Assembly (NCBI GenBank): GCA_021324815.1
Contig: JAJPIJ010000039.1
Coordinates: forward strand, 1 to 47,032
Length of the DNA stretch: 47,032 nt
Origin: Gammaproteobacteria bacterium
Lineage (GTDB): Bacteria; Pseudomonadota; Gammaproteobacteria; JAJPIJ01
Direction of reading: 5' to 3'
Shown here: positions 1 to 8,214 of the stretch, piece after piece
Numbering within the stretch: the stretch's first letter is position 1
Layout of the letters: each line of letters begins with the position of its first letter
The notes under the pieces: model-generated
Told to the model about the DNA's origin: nothing
What the model saw: only the letters and a program-made list of their open reading frames with translations
Databases searched by the model: none
Position numbers and translations under genes: made by a program

Positions 1-1383
1 AAACAGCAGTCCCGTCATCACGTACATGGTGATGTTATAGGCCTGGGCATTGGGCACGCCGTGTGCGATCTGGAATTCACGGATGTAATTGACCAGCACC
101 GGCCCCAGGATGCCGGCCGCCGACCAGGCGGTGATGAGGCGGCCGTGGATGGCGCCGACGAACTGCGTGCCGAACATGTCGGCGAGGTACGCCGGGATGG
201 TGGCGAAGCCGCCGCCGTACATGGTGAGGATGATGCAAAAGATGGCGACAAACAGCCCAATGCTGCCGAGCTGACCCGCATGCGGCGCCGAGGCATAAAG
301 CACCATGCCCAGAATGAAGAAGGTGTAATAGGTGAGCTTGCGGCCGATGTAGTCCGACAACGAAGCCCAGAAGAAGCGGCCCAGAATGTTGAACAGGCTC
401 AGCAAACCTGCGAAGCCGGCGCCGATGGCCGCCACCGCCCCCTTCTGCTCCATGGAGAGATCGGCCAGCGTGCCGCTGACGCCGATGAGCTTGCCGCCGA
501 ACACCTCCTGCAGCATCGGCGAGGCCATGCCGATCACGCCGATGCCGGCGCTCACGTTCAGGCACAGCACGCCCCACAGCAGCCAGAACTGCGGCGTCCT
601 GTGGGCGTTTTTGAGGTGCACGTTTTTGGTGGTGATCATGCCGTGCGTGGCCTTGGCGGGCGGCGGCGTCCAACCGGCGGGCTTCCAGCCCGTCGGCGGC
701 ACGCGATAGCCGAACGCGCCGCACAGCATGGCGATGAAATAGAGAACGCCCATGGTGACGAAGGTCTGCCACACGCCGACGGAGGTCGGCGTGGCGAAAT
801 GCTTCATCAGCAGATCCGCCAGCGGCGCGCCGATCATCGCCCCGCCGCCGAAACCCATGATGGCCATGCCGGTGGCCATGCCGCGCTTGTCCGGGAACCA
901 CTTGATGAGCGTGGAGACCGGCGAGATGTAGCCCAGGCCCAGCCCACAACCGCCGATGACGCCCGAGCCGATCCACATGAGCAGGATTTGATGCGTATAG
1001 ACGCCGACCGCCGAGATGAGCAATCCCCCGCCCCAGCAAAACGCCGCGACCACGCCGGCCTTGCGCGGTCCCTCCCGCTCCAGCCAGTGGCCGAAAACGG
1101 CGGCCGAGGATCCCAGAAAAACAAAGAACAGCGTGAACATCCAGCCCAGCGTGCTGATCTTCCAGTCGCAATTCGTCGCGAACAGGCTGGAAATAAAGCC
1201 CATGTCCGCCGGGCATGGAATGGGCTTGTCGATGCCGATGGCGCGGTTGAGCGGCTTCCAGAACACGCTGAAGCCGTAGGCCATGCCGATGGACAGATGG
1301 ATCGCCAGCGCGGCGGGCGGCACCAGCCAGCGGTTGTAGCCCGGATGGGCAATAATGCGCTCCTTGGATAACAGACCGGCCAT
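1..1383 (-). CDS. OFA-family MFS transporter (oxalate/formate antiporter-like), 3' end cut by window edge
   Basis: A major facilitator superfamily permease of the inner membrane. The frame reads from ATG at 1383, behind a good GGGAGGG ribosome site, to position 1 without a stop, giving 461 codons, so the C-terminus is missing. It begins MAGLLSKERIIAHPGYNRWL, followed by many hydrophobic segments. The N-terminal half carries FPDKRGMATGMAIMGFGGGA, which is typical of the OFA (oxalate:formate antiporter-like) subfamily, and a long hydrophilic loop lies mid-protein. OFA members carry oxalate, formate, lactate or other small carboxylates; the substrate cannot be read from sequence. It is divergent from moaA, and fdhD follows moaA, so formate is an attractive but unproven substrate. 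Longer open frames on both strands here are GC-driven mirrors of this gene. Confidence 0.85.
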   Translation of the reverse strand, partial: MAGLLSKERIIAHPGYNRWLVPPAALAIHLSIGMAYGFSVFWKPLNRAIGIDKPIPCPADMGFISSLFATNCDWKISTLGWMFTLFFVFLGSSAAVFGHWLEREGPRKAGVVAAFCWGGGLLISAVGVYTHQILLMWIGSGVIGGCGLGLGYISPVSTLIKWFPDKRGMATGMAIMGFGGGAMIGAPLADLLMKHFATPTSVGVWQTFVTMGVLYFIAMLCGAFGYRVPPTGWKPAGWTPPPAKATHGMITTKNVHLKNAHRTPQFWLLWGVLCLNVSAGIGVIGMASPMLQEVFGGKLIGVSGTLADLSMEQKGAVAAIGAGFAGLLSLFNILGRFFWASLSDYIGRKLTYYTFFILGMVLYASAPHAGQLGSIGLFVAIFCIILTMYGGGFATIPAYLADMFGTQFVGAIHGRLITAWSAAGILGPVLVNYIREFQIAHGVPNAQAYNITMYVMTGLLF

Positions 1384-1524
1384 GTGACCCTCCCAGTAAA
1401 TTTGTTGTTTTTTTGATTGATGTTTGATTTCCAAGAGTGTCCAAAGCAATGCGACAAGTCAAGCCGCGGCGGGTGTATAATCATTAAAATTAATCAATTT
1501 GTAATGAATGGCGGGTTGATCGGC
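1384..1524. promoter_or_regulatory. Divergent promoter region between the OFA transporter and moaA
   Basis: This 141 bp gap is much more AT-rich than its neighbours. A perfect TATAAT at 1476-1481 points toward moaA; the best -35 candidate, GCGACA at 1451-1456, is weak and gives a long 19 bp spacer. The implied leader to the moaA ATG is only about 35-40 nt, too short for a molybdenum cofactor riboswitch. The transporter ribosome site GGGAGGG lies on the other strand just upstream of 1383. Confidence 0.45.
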
Positions 1525-2526
1525 ATGACCGCATACACCACACCGCAATTGATCGACCGGTTCGGCCGCACGGTCAACTACCTGCGCATCTCGGTGACGG
1601 ATCGGTGCGACTTACGCTGCGTGTATTGCATGGAGGAGGAGATGCAGTTCCTGCCGCGAGCCCAGGTGCTGACGCTGGAGGAAATCGGCTTCATTGCCCG
1701 CGCCTTCGTGGAACTCGGCGTGCAGAAAATACGCGTCACCGGCGGCGAGCCATTGGTGCGCCGCAACATCATGAAGCTCATGCATGAACTGGGCGCCCTG
1801 CCCCTGCGCGAACTCGTCCTCACCACCAATGGCTCGCAGCTCGCCCGTTATGCCGCCGAGTTGAAGGCGGCGAACGTCAAACGCATCAACGTCAGCCTCG
1901 ATTCGCTGAAACCGGATCGCTTCCGGCAGATCACGCGCGTCGGCGACCTCAAGGTCGTGCTGGCGGGCATCGAGGCGGCGCGGGAAGCCGGCTTCGAGCG
2001 GATCAAGATCAACGCCGTGATCCTGAAGAACCGCAATCATGACGAGGTGCTGGATTTGACGCGTTTCGCCGGCGACCGCGGCATGGACATCAGCTTCATC
2101 GAGGAGATGCCGCTCGGTGTCAATTCCGATCATGATCGCGCCGAGGCGTACTACTCCAGCGACGACATCCGCCGCGATCTCGAACGGCACTGCACGCTCA
2201 TCCCCACCGCCGAGACCACCGGCGGGCCGTCGCGCTATTTCCGCATTCAGGAGACCGGCACGCGCGTCGGCTTCATCTCGCCGCACAGCCACAACTTCTG
2301 TCACTTGTGCAACCGCGTCCGGCTGACCGCCGAGGGCCGGCTGCTGCTCTGCCTCGGCCAGGAGCATTCGGTGGACCTGCGCCACGTCGTGCGCGCCCAT
2401 CCCGGCGCCATGGAGATCCTGAAGCAGGCCATCCGCGACTCCATGGCCATCAAACCCAGGGGACACGATTTCAATCTGGCGGCGCAGCCGGTCATATTTC
2501 GCCACATGAACATGACCGGCGGCTGA
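1525..2526 (+). CDS. moaA: GTP 3',8-cyclase MoaA (molybdenum cofactor step 1)
   Basis: Radical SAM enzyme that with MoaC converts GTP to cyclic pyranopterin monophosphate. At 333 aa from the chosen start it has normal family length. The N-terminal cluster motif CDLRCVYC gives Cys28, Cys32 and Cys35, followed by the GGEP motif. The C-terminal cluster ligands are Cys259, Cys262 and Cys276 in CHLCNRVRL and LLLCLG. The protein ends in the Gly-Gly tail typical of MoaA. ATG 1525 gives the usual start just before IDRFGR; in-frame starts at 1417 and 1504 would add a tail that reads through the AT-rich promoter. It is followed after a repeat by fdhD; moaC, moaD and moaE are about 15 kb away in this window. 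Confidence 0.97.
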   Translation: MTAYTTPQLIDRFGRTVNYLRISVTDRCDLRCVYCMEEEMQFLPRAQVLTLEEIGFIARAFVELGVQKIRVTGGEPLVRRNIMKLMHELGALPLRELVLTTNGSQLARYAAELKAANVKRINVSLDSLKPDRFRQITRVGDLKVVLAGIEAAREAGFERIKINAVILKNRNHDEVLDLTRFAGDRGMDISFIEEMPLGVNSDHDRAEAYYSSDDIRRDLERHCTLIPTAETTGGPSRYFRIQETGTRVGFISPHSHNFCHLCNRVRLTAEGRLLLCLGQEHSVDLRHVVRAHPGAMEILKQAIRDSMAIKPRGHDFNLAAQPVIFRHMNMTGG

Positions 2527-2534
2527 CATAAATT

Positions 2535-2590
2535 CCGTTCGTGCCGGGCCTGTCGAAGCCTGTCCTGAGCACAGTCGAAGGGTACGAACG
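2535..2590. repeat. Dispersed palindromic repeat, family A, copy 1
   Basis: Lies between moaA and fdhD. Outer arms CGTTCGTGCC (2536-2545) and GGTACGAACG (2581-2590) pair with one mismatch and enclose internal copies of the motif TGTCGAAG/AGTCGAAG. The same arm type and TCGAAG core recur at about 6.8, 18.2 and 20.5 kb. The transcript could fold into a hairpin, but no T-run follows, so it is not a standard terminator. Confidence 0.7.
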
Positions 2591-2614
2591 CCCGTTGCCT
2601 TCACCCGCCATAGC

Positions 2615-3451
2615 ATGAGCACCGCTGCCATTCGTTACAGACCCGAAATGTCGCGCTCCGGCCTGCCGCCGACGTACGCGGTGACGGTTGTGGATGAGCA
2701 GGGCAGGACGGAGGAGGGCCGCATCGCCGGCGAATTCCCGCTCACGCTTTACGTCGACAGGCTCGAAATCGTCACGCTGATGACGCTCGGCACACATCCC
2801 GAGGCGCTGACGCTCGGCTATCTCAAAAACCAGGGGCTGGTGCGGAGCATCGAGGACATCGTTTCGATCCAGGTGGACTGGGACGTGCAGTCGGTCGCGG
2901 TCACCACCCGCAGCGGCACCGAGGGATGGGAGGAGAAACTGGCCAGGCGCACGGTCACCACCGGCTGCGGACAGGGCACGGTCTTCGGCCGCATCATGGA
3001 GGAACTCGATCAACTCCAGCTTCCACAGAAGCCGATCAGGCAATCGACGATCTACGGCCTGCTCAAGAATCTGAACGAGTACAACGACGTCTACAAGAGC
3101 GCCGGCGCCGTTCACGGCTGCGCGCTGTGCAAAGACAGCGAAATTTTGATTTTCATCGAGGACGTCGGCCGTCACAACGCGGTAGACGCGATTGCCGGTC
3201 TCATGTGGCTGGAGGACATCGGCGGCGAAGACAAGATGTTCTACACCACGGGGCGGCTGACCTCCGAGATGGTCATCAAGGTCGCGCAGATGCGCGTCCC
3301 CGCCCTGCTCTCCCGCTCCGGCGTCACCAAGATGGGTCTCGATCTGGCGCGGAAGGTCGGCGTCACGCTGATTGCGCGCGCCAAGGGCCGTCATTTCCTC
3401 GTCTATCACGGCGCCGACAATCTGCTTTACGACGCCAGACCCTCCTTTTGA
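2615..3451 (+). CDS. fdhD: Formate dehydrogenase accessory sulfurtransferase FdhD
   Basis: FdhD passes sulfur from the cysteine desulfurase IscS to the Mo/W-bis-MGD cofactor of formate dehydrogenase. The 278 aa length is usual. The conserved CxxC loop is Cys169-Ala-Leu-Cys172 in GAVHGCALC, and the family signature DVGRHNAVD follows about 15 residues later. No formate dehydrogenase structural gene is in this window, so the client enzyme must be encoded elsewhere. Start ATG 2615 has no clear Shine-Dalgarno sequence. The moaA-repeat-fdhD arrangement suggests co-transcription, and the OFA transporter next door fits formate metabolism. Confidence 0.95.
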   Translation: MSTAAIRYRPEMSRSGLPPTYAVTVVDEQGRTEEGRIAGEFPLTLYVDRLEIVTLMTLGTHPEALTLGYLKNQGLVRSIEDIVSIQVDWDVQSVAVTTRSGTEGWEEKLARRTVTTGCGQGTVFGRIMEELDQLQLPQKPIRQSTIYGLLKNLNEYNDVYKSAGAVHGCALCKDSEILIFIEDVGRHNAVDAIAGLMWLEDIGGEDKMFYTTGRLTSEMVIKVAQMRVPALLSRSGVTKMGLDLARKVGVTLIARAKGRHFLVYHGADNLLYDARPSF

Positions 3452-3492
3452 CAACATCTTTTCTTGTCGCTTTTCAACCGGCCCCTCGTCTC

Positions 3493-3518
3493 AATTTGCA
3501 ACGTGACTGTTGCAAATT
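3493..3518. promoter_or_regulatory. Perfect 10 bp inverted repeat upstream of aldehyde dehydrogenase gene
   Basis: Arms AATTTGCAAC (3493-3502) and GTTGCAAATT (3509-3518) are perfect inverted repeats separated by six bases. No T-run follows, so it looks like an operator for a dimeric regulator rather than a terminator. TTGCAAC-type dyads of this layout resemble enhancer sites of sigma54-dependent activators of alcohol and aldehyde genes. However, I found no convincing -24/-12 element with the required GG-N10-GC spacing between here and 3692. Confidence 0.5.
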
Positions 3519-3580
3519 GCGGCAACTTTTCATATGCAATTCTTTTCTTATTTCTCCGCAACCCGTGACGTGATAATTGG

Positions 3581-3594
3581 TTGACCGGGATCAA
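3581..3594. promoter_or_regulatory. FNR/ANR/DNR-like operator
   Basis: TTGACCGGGATCAA fits the CRP/FNR-family consensus TTGAY-N4-RTCAA, and the dyad extends by one base on each side. It is centred about 104 bp upstream of the aldehyde dehydrogenase start, a plausible position for oxygen- or NO-responsive activation. A better match lies at 30255-30268, which makes an FNR-type regulator in this organism more credible. Confidence 0.5.
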
Positions 3595-3691
3595 CATCTG
3601 ATCCACGGCGACGTCTATACCTCGCCGACAGGCGGCTTCTTCAAAATTCTACAGCCGCTCCACCACTGAACAGGTTGCAGGAGGTTTTAAC

Positions 3692-5206
3692 ATGACAGCT
3701 GCATTGAAGGCTCTGAGTTCCATCATTTCCAAATCCAACATCGATTTTCTGAAGGCGCCGAAAAAGTTGCTGATCGACGGCAAGTGGGTACCCGCCGCTT
3801 CCGGCAGCACCTTTGGCGTCACCAACCCGGCCACGGGCGAGGTGATCGCCCAGGTGGCCGAAGGCGACAGGGAGGACGTGGACCGCGCGGTCAAGGCCGC
3901 CCGCCGGGCGCTCGAGGACGGCGACTGGTCGCGGATGACGCCGTCCGAGCGGGGCAAGCTGATCTGGCGCATCGGCGATCTGATTTCCAAATACAAGGAG
4001 GAACTGGCCGAACTGGAGGCGCTGGACAACGGCAAGCCCATCAGCGTCGCCAGGGCGGCCGACGTGCCGCTGTCCGCCGACATGTTCCATTACATGGCGG
4101 GCTGGGCGACCAAGAACGAAGGCAAGACCATTCCGCTTTCGGTGCTGTATACGCCGGGCGCGCGGTATCACTCCTACACGCGGCCGGAGCCCGTCGGCGT
4201 CGTCGGCCAGATCATCCCGTGGAATTTCCCGCTGCTGATGGCGGCGTGGAAACTGGCGCCGGTGCTGGCCACGGGTTGCACCGTGGTGCTGAAGGTCGCC
4301 GAGGAAACGCCGTTGTCCGCGCTGCGGCTGGGCGAAATCCTGCTGGAGGCGGGACTGCCGGACGGCGTCGTCAACATCATCACCGGCTTCGGCGAGACCG
4401 CCGGCGCCGCGCTGGCCTCGCATCCGGGCGTCGAGAAGGTGGCGTTCACCGGCTCGACCGAGGTGGGCAAGCTCATCGTCAAGGCCGCCGCCAACGACCT
4501 GAAAAAAGTCACGCTGGAACTGGGCGGCAAGTCTCCCAACATCGTTCTCGCGGATGCCGATCTCGACGTCGCCATTCCCGGCGCCGCCAGCGCCATCTTT
4601 TTCAACCACGGCCAGTGCTGCTGCGCGGGTTCGCGCCTGTACGTTGAGAAGAAGGTCTTCGACAGGGTGGTCGAGGGCGTGGCGGAATACGCCAAGAAGA
4701 TCAAGGTGGGTCCGGGCCTGGAACCCGGCACGGAGATGGGACCCATGGTCTCCCCCGTGCAGCACGAGCGCGTCGGCAGCTACCTGGAATCGGGTCTGAA
4801 GGAAGGCGCCAAGGCCGTCGCGGGCGGCAAGAAGCGCGAGGGCAAGGGATATTTCATCGATCCCACCGTGCTGGTCGACACCAAGCCCGCCATGAAGGTC
4901 ATCAGGGAGGAGATCTTCGGGCCGGTGGTCTGCGCCATGCCGTTCAACGGCCTCGATGCGGACATCGTCCGGCAGGCCAACGACACCATTTACGGCCTGG
5001 CGGCGGGCGTATGGACGCGCGATCTCAGCAAGGCGCACACGCTGGCGGCACAGTTGAAGGCCGGCACCGTCTGGATCAATTGCTACAACATCTTCGACTC
5101 GGCGCTGCCCTTCGGCGGCTACAAGCAATCCGGCTGGGGCCGGGAAATGGGCGAGGCGGTGCTCAACAACTACCCCGAAACCAAGCCCGTCACCGTGCGC
5201 TTGTAA
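3692..5206 (+). CDS. NAD-dependent aldehyde dehydrogenase (ALDH1/2-like)
   Basis: Oxidises an aldehyde to the carboxylate with NAD(P)+, probably as a cytoplasmic tetramer. The 504 aa protein shows the full ALDH fold markers: IPWNFP with Asn178, the cofactor loop around VLKVAEETPLSALRLGE, the catalytic base Glu276 in LELGGKSPN, and the catalytic cysteine, the middle residue (Cys310) of GQCCCAGSR. The GQCCCAGSR and KVAEETPL motifs are closest to class 1/2 aldehyde dehydrogenases. ATG 3692 follows a strong AGGAGG site. The gene stands alone between a regulated-looking 240 bp upstream region and a strong terminator. The substrate is unknown; acetaldehyde or another short aldehyde from alcohol oxidation is a reasonable inference. 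Confidence 0.93.
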   Translation: MTAALKALSSIISKSNIDFLKAPKKLLIDGKWVPAASGSTFGVTNPATGEVIAQVAEGDREDVDRAVKAARRALEDGDWSRMTPSERGKLIWRIGDLISKYKEELAELEALDNGKPISVARAADVPLSADMFHYMAGWATKNEGKTIPLSVLYTPGARYHSYTRPEPVGVVGQIIPWNFPLLMAAWKLAPVLATGCTVVLKVAEETPLSALRLGEILLEAGLPDGVVNIITGFGETAGAALASHPGVEKVAFTGSTEVGKLIVKAAANDLKKVTLELGGKSPNIVLADADLDVAIPGAASAIFFNHGQCCCAGSRLYVEKKVFDRVVEGVAEYAKKIKVGPGLEPGTEMGPMVSPVQHERVGSYLESGLKEGAKAVAGGKKREGKGYFIDPTVLVDTKPAMKVIREEIFGPVVCAMPFNGLDADIVRQANDTIYGLAAGVWTRDLSKAHTLAAQLKAGTVWINCYNIFDSALPFGGYKQSGWGREMGEAVLNNYPETKPVTVRL

Positions 5207-5231
5207 CCGCTCTTTATACAACGGCAAGTTC

Positions 5232-5267
5232 AAAGGCGGGCTTGTTCACACGGCCCGCCTTTGTTTT
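5232..5267 (+). terminator. Intrinsic terminator after the aldehyde dehydrogenase gene
   Basis: Perfect 10 bp stem AAAGGCGGGC (5232-5241) and GCCCGCCTTT (5253-5262), an 11 nt loop, then GTTTT. Because the stem begins with A's, it can also terminate transcription from the small gene on the other strand that ends at 5290. Confidence 0.85.
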
Positions 5268-5289
5268 CCCATCATCTGCACCCCCTGAA

Positions 5290-5496
5290 TCAGTCGAGCT
5301 TGAGGTCTTCCCTGACTTCGTGATGCAGCCCCAGCGCCGCGATGTTCAGCGTCATGGTCGCGGAAATGGAATTCATCCCCTTGAGCCTGCCGGCGGCGGC
5401 CGCATTCCGCACCGCCATCTCGATTTCGCGCTGCGAGGTGACGCCGACCTGCTTCAGGAACTTGCGGATGCTCATGTTCAGCGTATCTTCGTTCAT
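5290..5496 (-). CDS. Small conserved protein, DUF6494-like
   Basis: A 68 aa cytoplasmic protein with no signal peptide or membrane segment. It begins MNEDTLNMSIRKFLKQVGVT and contains a helical SQREIEMAVRNA segment. The pattern MNEDT..NMSIRKFLK.VGVTSQREIE matches my recollection of the DUF6494 family of short proteobacterial proteins of unknown function. A GGAGG site sits four bases before the ATG. It is convergent with the aldehyde dehydrogenase gene across the terminator at 5232-5267. No function can be assigned. Confidence 0.75.
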   Translation of the reverse strand: MNEDTLNMSIRKFLKQVGVTSQREIEMAVRNAAAAGRLKGMNSISATMTLNIAALGLHHEVREDLKLD

Positions 5497-5583
5497 AAAA
5501 CCTCCAGAATCGGCCCATGATCACCAAGTTTAGCCGCAGTTGCGCCGTCGGTTAGAATATGTCCATCAAATGCGGGTGTTTTT

Positions 5584-6216
5584 ATGGCACTTTCGCAGCA
5601 AATCCGCAGTCAGATTGGCGGCCTGGTGCTGGCCGGCGGGCGCGCCACGCGCATGGGCGGCGTGGACAAGGGGCTGCTGACGCTGGCGGGCAAAGCGATG
5701 GCGTGGCATGTCGTGCAGGCGTTGCGCCCGCAGGTCTCCGATTTGTTCATCAACGCCAACCGCAACCTGGAACAATACCGGGAATTGGGTCATCCGGTGG
5801 TGACCGATCTGATGGGGGATTTCCCCGGTCCGCTCGCGGGCATGGCCAGCGGCATGCGCGTCGCCAAAACACCCTACCTGTTGACCGCCCCCTGCGATTC
5901 CCCCTTTGTGCCCGCGGATCTCGCCGAGCGCCTGCATTCCGCATTGGCGGGGAAAAACGCGGAAATCAGCGTCGCCGGGAACCAGGGACGGCTGGAGCCG
6001 GTGTTCGCGCTGCTCGACTGCCGGTTGCTGCCGTCGCTGCTGGAATACCTGAACAGCGGCGGGCGCAAGATCGACCGCTGGTACGCGCAGCATCGCATGG
6101 CGGCCGTGGACTTCTCCGACAACCCACGCGCCTTTTTAAATCTCAACACGCCGGAGGAACTGGCCGCCGTGGAGCTGGAATTGAAATGCGCGCAGGCGAT
6201 GAGGCAGGCCGTATGA
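5584..6216 (+). CDS. mobA: Molybdenum cofactor guanylyltransferase MobA
   Basis: Transfers GMP from GTP to Mo-molybdopterin to form the MGD cofactor needed by formate dehydrogenases and other DMSO-reductase-family enzymes. The 210 aa protein has the nucleotidyltransferase signature LAGGRATRMGGVDKG near residues 15-29, the GPLAGM loop, and the metal-binding PCDSP motif around residue 102. The stop overlaps the mobB start in ATGA, so the two are translationally coupled. ATG 5584 lacks a strong ribosome site. Presence of mobA implies bis-MGD enzymes; the AOR enzyme in this window normally carries an un-nucleotided pterin. Confidence 0.95.
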   Translation: MALSQQIRSQIGGLVLAGGRATRMGGVDKGLLTLAGKAMAWHVVQALRPQVSDLFINANRNLEQYRELGHPVVTDLMGDFPGPLAGMASGMRVAKTPYLLTAPCDSPFVPADLAERLHSALAGKNAEISVAGNQGRLEPVFALLDCRLLPSLLEYLNSGGRKIDRWYAQHRMAAVDFSDNPRAFLNLNTPEELAAVELELKCAQAMRQAV

Positions 6217-6761
6217 AACCGACTCCACTTCTGGGCTTCGCGGCGTGGAGCGGCGCCGGCAAGACCACGCTGCTCAAGGCGCTGCTGCCATTGCTGCGCG
6301 CGCGGGACTTGAACGTCGCCGTCATCAAGCACGCCCACCACGAATTCGACACCGACCTGCCCGGCAAGGACAGCTACGAATTGCGCAAGGCCGGCGCCAA
6401 CCTGGTGCTGGTTTGCTCGCGCAGGCGCCGGGCGCTGGTGGTGGAGACCGATTTGAAATGCGATCCGAGGCTCGCCGACATGCTGCGCCATCTGCCGCGG
6501 GAAGGCGCGGATTTGATCCTGGTCGAGGGATTCAAGGACGAGGCCATCGACAAAATTGAAATCCACCGCCCGGCGCTGAACCGGCCGCTGCTGTGCGCCA
6601 CCGATCCATATGTCATTGCGGTGGCCACTGATGCGCCGGTCACGCTGCCGCGTCAATTGCCCCCGCTGCCGCTCAACGACCCCGCCGTGATCGCGGATTT
6701 CATCCTGCGCCGGTTCAAACTCGGCGACCATGCTGCAAAAACCACCTTGAAACCGGTATGA
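6213..6761 (+). CDS. mobB: Molybdopterin-guanine dinucleotide biosynthesis adapter MobB
   Basis: GTP-binding partner of MobA, thought to supply or channel GTP during MGD formation. At 182 aa it is normal for the stand-alone family. The Walker A loop AAWSGAGKTTLL lies near residues 10-21, followed by the MobB signature VAVIKHAHHEFDTD and DSYELRKAGA, then LILVEGFKDE. ATG 6213 overlaps the mobA stop. A longer upstream frame exists but would run through mobA in another phase. It is followed by two palindromic repeats and then moeA on the same strand. Confidence 0.94.
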   Translation: MKPTPLLGFAAWSGAGKTTLLKALLPLLRARDLNVAVIKHAHHEFDTDLPGKDSYELRKAGANLVLVCSRRRRALVVETDLKCDPRLADMLRHLPREGADLILVEGFKDEAIDKIEIHRPALNRPLLCATDPYVIAVATDAPVTLPRQLPPLPLNDPAVIADFILRRFKLGDHAAKTTLKPV

Positions 6762-6792
6762 GTTGGAATATTACTGCAGTTCATTTTGAAAA

Positions 6793-6830
6793 TGCCGTTC
6801 GCACCGAGGTATCGAAGTGCGAACGGCATA
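6793..6830. repeat. Dispersed palindromic repeat, family A, copy 2
   Basis: Perfect 13 bp arms ATGCCGTTCGCAC (6793-6805) and GTGCGAACGGCAT (6818-6830) around a 12 nt loop that contains TATCGAAG... core bases. It lies between mobB and moeA. There is no following T-run. Confidence 0.75.
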
Positions 6831-6848
6831 CATCACGCGATATTGTCA

Positions 6849-6897
6849 TGCCCTTCGATGAAACTCAGGACATGCTTCGATACCTCAGCATGAACGG
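6849..6897. repeat. Dispersed palindromic repeat, family A, copy 3
   Basis: Contains CATGCT (6871-6876) and AGCATG (6887-6892) around TCGATACCTC, flanked by GAACGG and an outer CCTTCGATGAAACTCAGGAC stretch. Read on the minus strand it has the same order of elements (GTTCATGCTGAGGTATCGAAG) as the copy at 18203-18234. It sits immediately upstream of moeA and may form part of the mobB-moeA leader. Confidence 0.65.
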
Positions 6898-6923
6898 CTT
6901 TAACACTCCGGGGCGTTTTTGAA

Positions 6924-8180
6924 ATGATTGCTACTCTGCCCAGTTGCGAGGACGATTTCGATCGGGATTCGCTCACTTGCGACGAGGCGCTGCGCCGCCT
7001 GCTGGCCGCCGTTTCGCCGGTCGAAGGTATCGAGAAAGTCCCGCTGCGCGCCAGCCTGGATCGCGTTCTGGCGGAGGATGTCATCTCCACCGTCAACGTG
7101 CCGGCGCACACCAATTCGGCGATGGATGGCTATGCCGTGCGCGGCGATGATCTGCCGGCGCAAGGGACGGTGGAGTTGCGCGTTGTCGGCAGTTCCTTCG
7201 CGGGCCAGCCCTACCCTGCCGCCGTGAAATCAGGCGAATGCGTGCGCATCATGACCGGCGCGGTCATGCCGGAAGGCACCGACACCGTCGTCATTCAGGA
7301 GCGCGTCGAGCGGCGGGAGGACATGATTCGCGTTGGCAGTGGGCACAAGGCCGGCGACAACGTCCGCGCCGCCGGCGAGGACATCGCCGCGGGACATACC
7401 GTGCTCAAGGCGGGCCGGCGGCTGACGCCCGCCGATCTGGGTCTGCTGGCCTCGCTCGGCATCGGCACCGTGCCGGTGCGGCGGCGGCTGCGCGTGGCGT
7501 TCCTGTCCACCGGCGATGAATTGAAACCCATCGGCGAGGAACTCGCGCCTGGCGAAATCCATGACAGCAACCGCTACACGCTGCACGCCATGTTGACGCG
7601 CATGGGCGCTGAGGTCACCGATCTTGGCATCGTGCGCGACGACCGCGCCGCCACCCTAAGCGCCTTCGAGCGCGCCGCGCAGGGACACGACGCCGTCATC
7701 AGCAGCGGCGGCGTCTCCGTCGGCGAGGCCGATTACGTCAAGGAAACCTTGCAGGCGCTGGGCCAGGTGCAATTCTGGAAGGTGGCGATGAAGCCGGGCC
7801 GGCCGCTGACCTTCGGGCGCATCGGCGATGCCATGTTCTTTGGCCTGCCGGGCAATCCGGTGTCGGTGATGGTGACGTTCTACCAGTTCGTGCAACCCAC
7901 CCTGCGCAAGATGATGGGCGAGACGCCGCGCAAGCCGCTGCTGCTCAAGGCCGTCACGCGCTCGCGGCTCAGGAAAAAACCGGGGCGGATGGAATTCCAG
8001 CGCGCCATACTGGAGTGCGATGAAAACGGGAAGCTCACGGTCAGCAAGACCGGCATGCAGGGCTCCGGCATCCTCACCTCCATGTCGCAGGCCAACTGCT
8101 TCATCATCCTGCCCATGGACAGCGGCGCCGTCGAACCCGGCACGCTGGTCGATGTGCAGCCCTTCGACGGCCTGATTTAA
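6924..8180 (+). CDS. moeA: Molybdopterin molybdenumtransferase MoeA
   Basis: Inserts molybdate (or possibly tungstate) into adenylated molybdopterin. The 418 aa length is standard. Visible marks are the N-terminal VPAHTNSAMDGYAVR segment (domain I), IMTGAVMPEGTDTVV, the MoCF fold with FLSTGDEL and ISSGGVSVGEADYV, and the GLPGNPVSVMVTF motif in the catalytic domain, followed by the C-terminal domain IV. It lies on the same strand as mobAB, separated by about 160 bp containing two palindromes. Only one moeA is visible, although the window encodes an AOR enzyme that probably uses tungsten; a separate tungsten-specific MoeA may lie elsewhere. Confidence 0.96.
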   Translation: MIATLPSCEDDFDRDSLTCDEALRRLLAAVSPVEGIEKVPLRASLDRVLAEDVISTVNVPAHTNSAMDGYAVRGDDLPAQGTVELRVVGSSFAGQPYPAAVKSGECVRIMTGAVMPEGTDTVVIQERVERREDMIRVGSGHKAGDNVRAAGEDIAAGHTVLKAGRRLTPADLGLLASLGIGTVPVRRRLRVAFLSTGDELKPIGEELAPGEIHDSNRYTLHAMLTRMGAEVTDLGIVRDDRAATLSAFERAAQGHDAVISSGGVSVGEADYVKETLQALGQVQFWKVAMKPGRPLTFGRIGDAMFFGLPGNPVSVMVTFYQFVQPTLRKMMGETPRKPLLLKAVTRSRLRKKPGRMEFQRAILECDENGKLTVSKTGMQGSGILTSMSQANCFIILPMDSGAVEPGTLVDVQPFDGLI

Positions 8181-8214
8181 TTCATCCCGTCATCAGACGC
8201 AACACTCTAAACGC

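Noticed and set aside
77-1462. Open frame of 461 codons on the minus strand overlapping the OFA transporter
   Set aside because: Out of phase with the transporter frame that carries the membrane helices and MFS motifs; its product is Arg/His-rich.
1384-1524. Molybdenum cofactor riboswitch upstream of moaA
   Set aside because: TATAAT at 1476 leaves a leader of only about 40 nt, too short for the known RNA, and no matching stem set is visible.
2535-2590. Intrinsic terminator between moaA and fdhD
   Set aside because: The palindrome has mismatched arms, a long middle and no T-run; it matches the dispersed family A repeat instead.
3519-3691. Sigma54 promoter for the aldehyde dehydrogenase gene
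   Set aside because: Candidate GG...GC pairs near GGCAAC (3521) and TTGCA (3673) do not have the required 10-base spacing.
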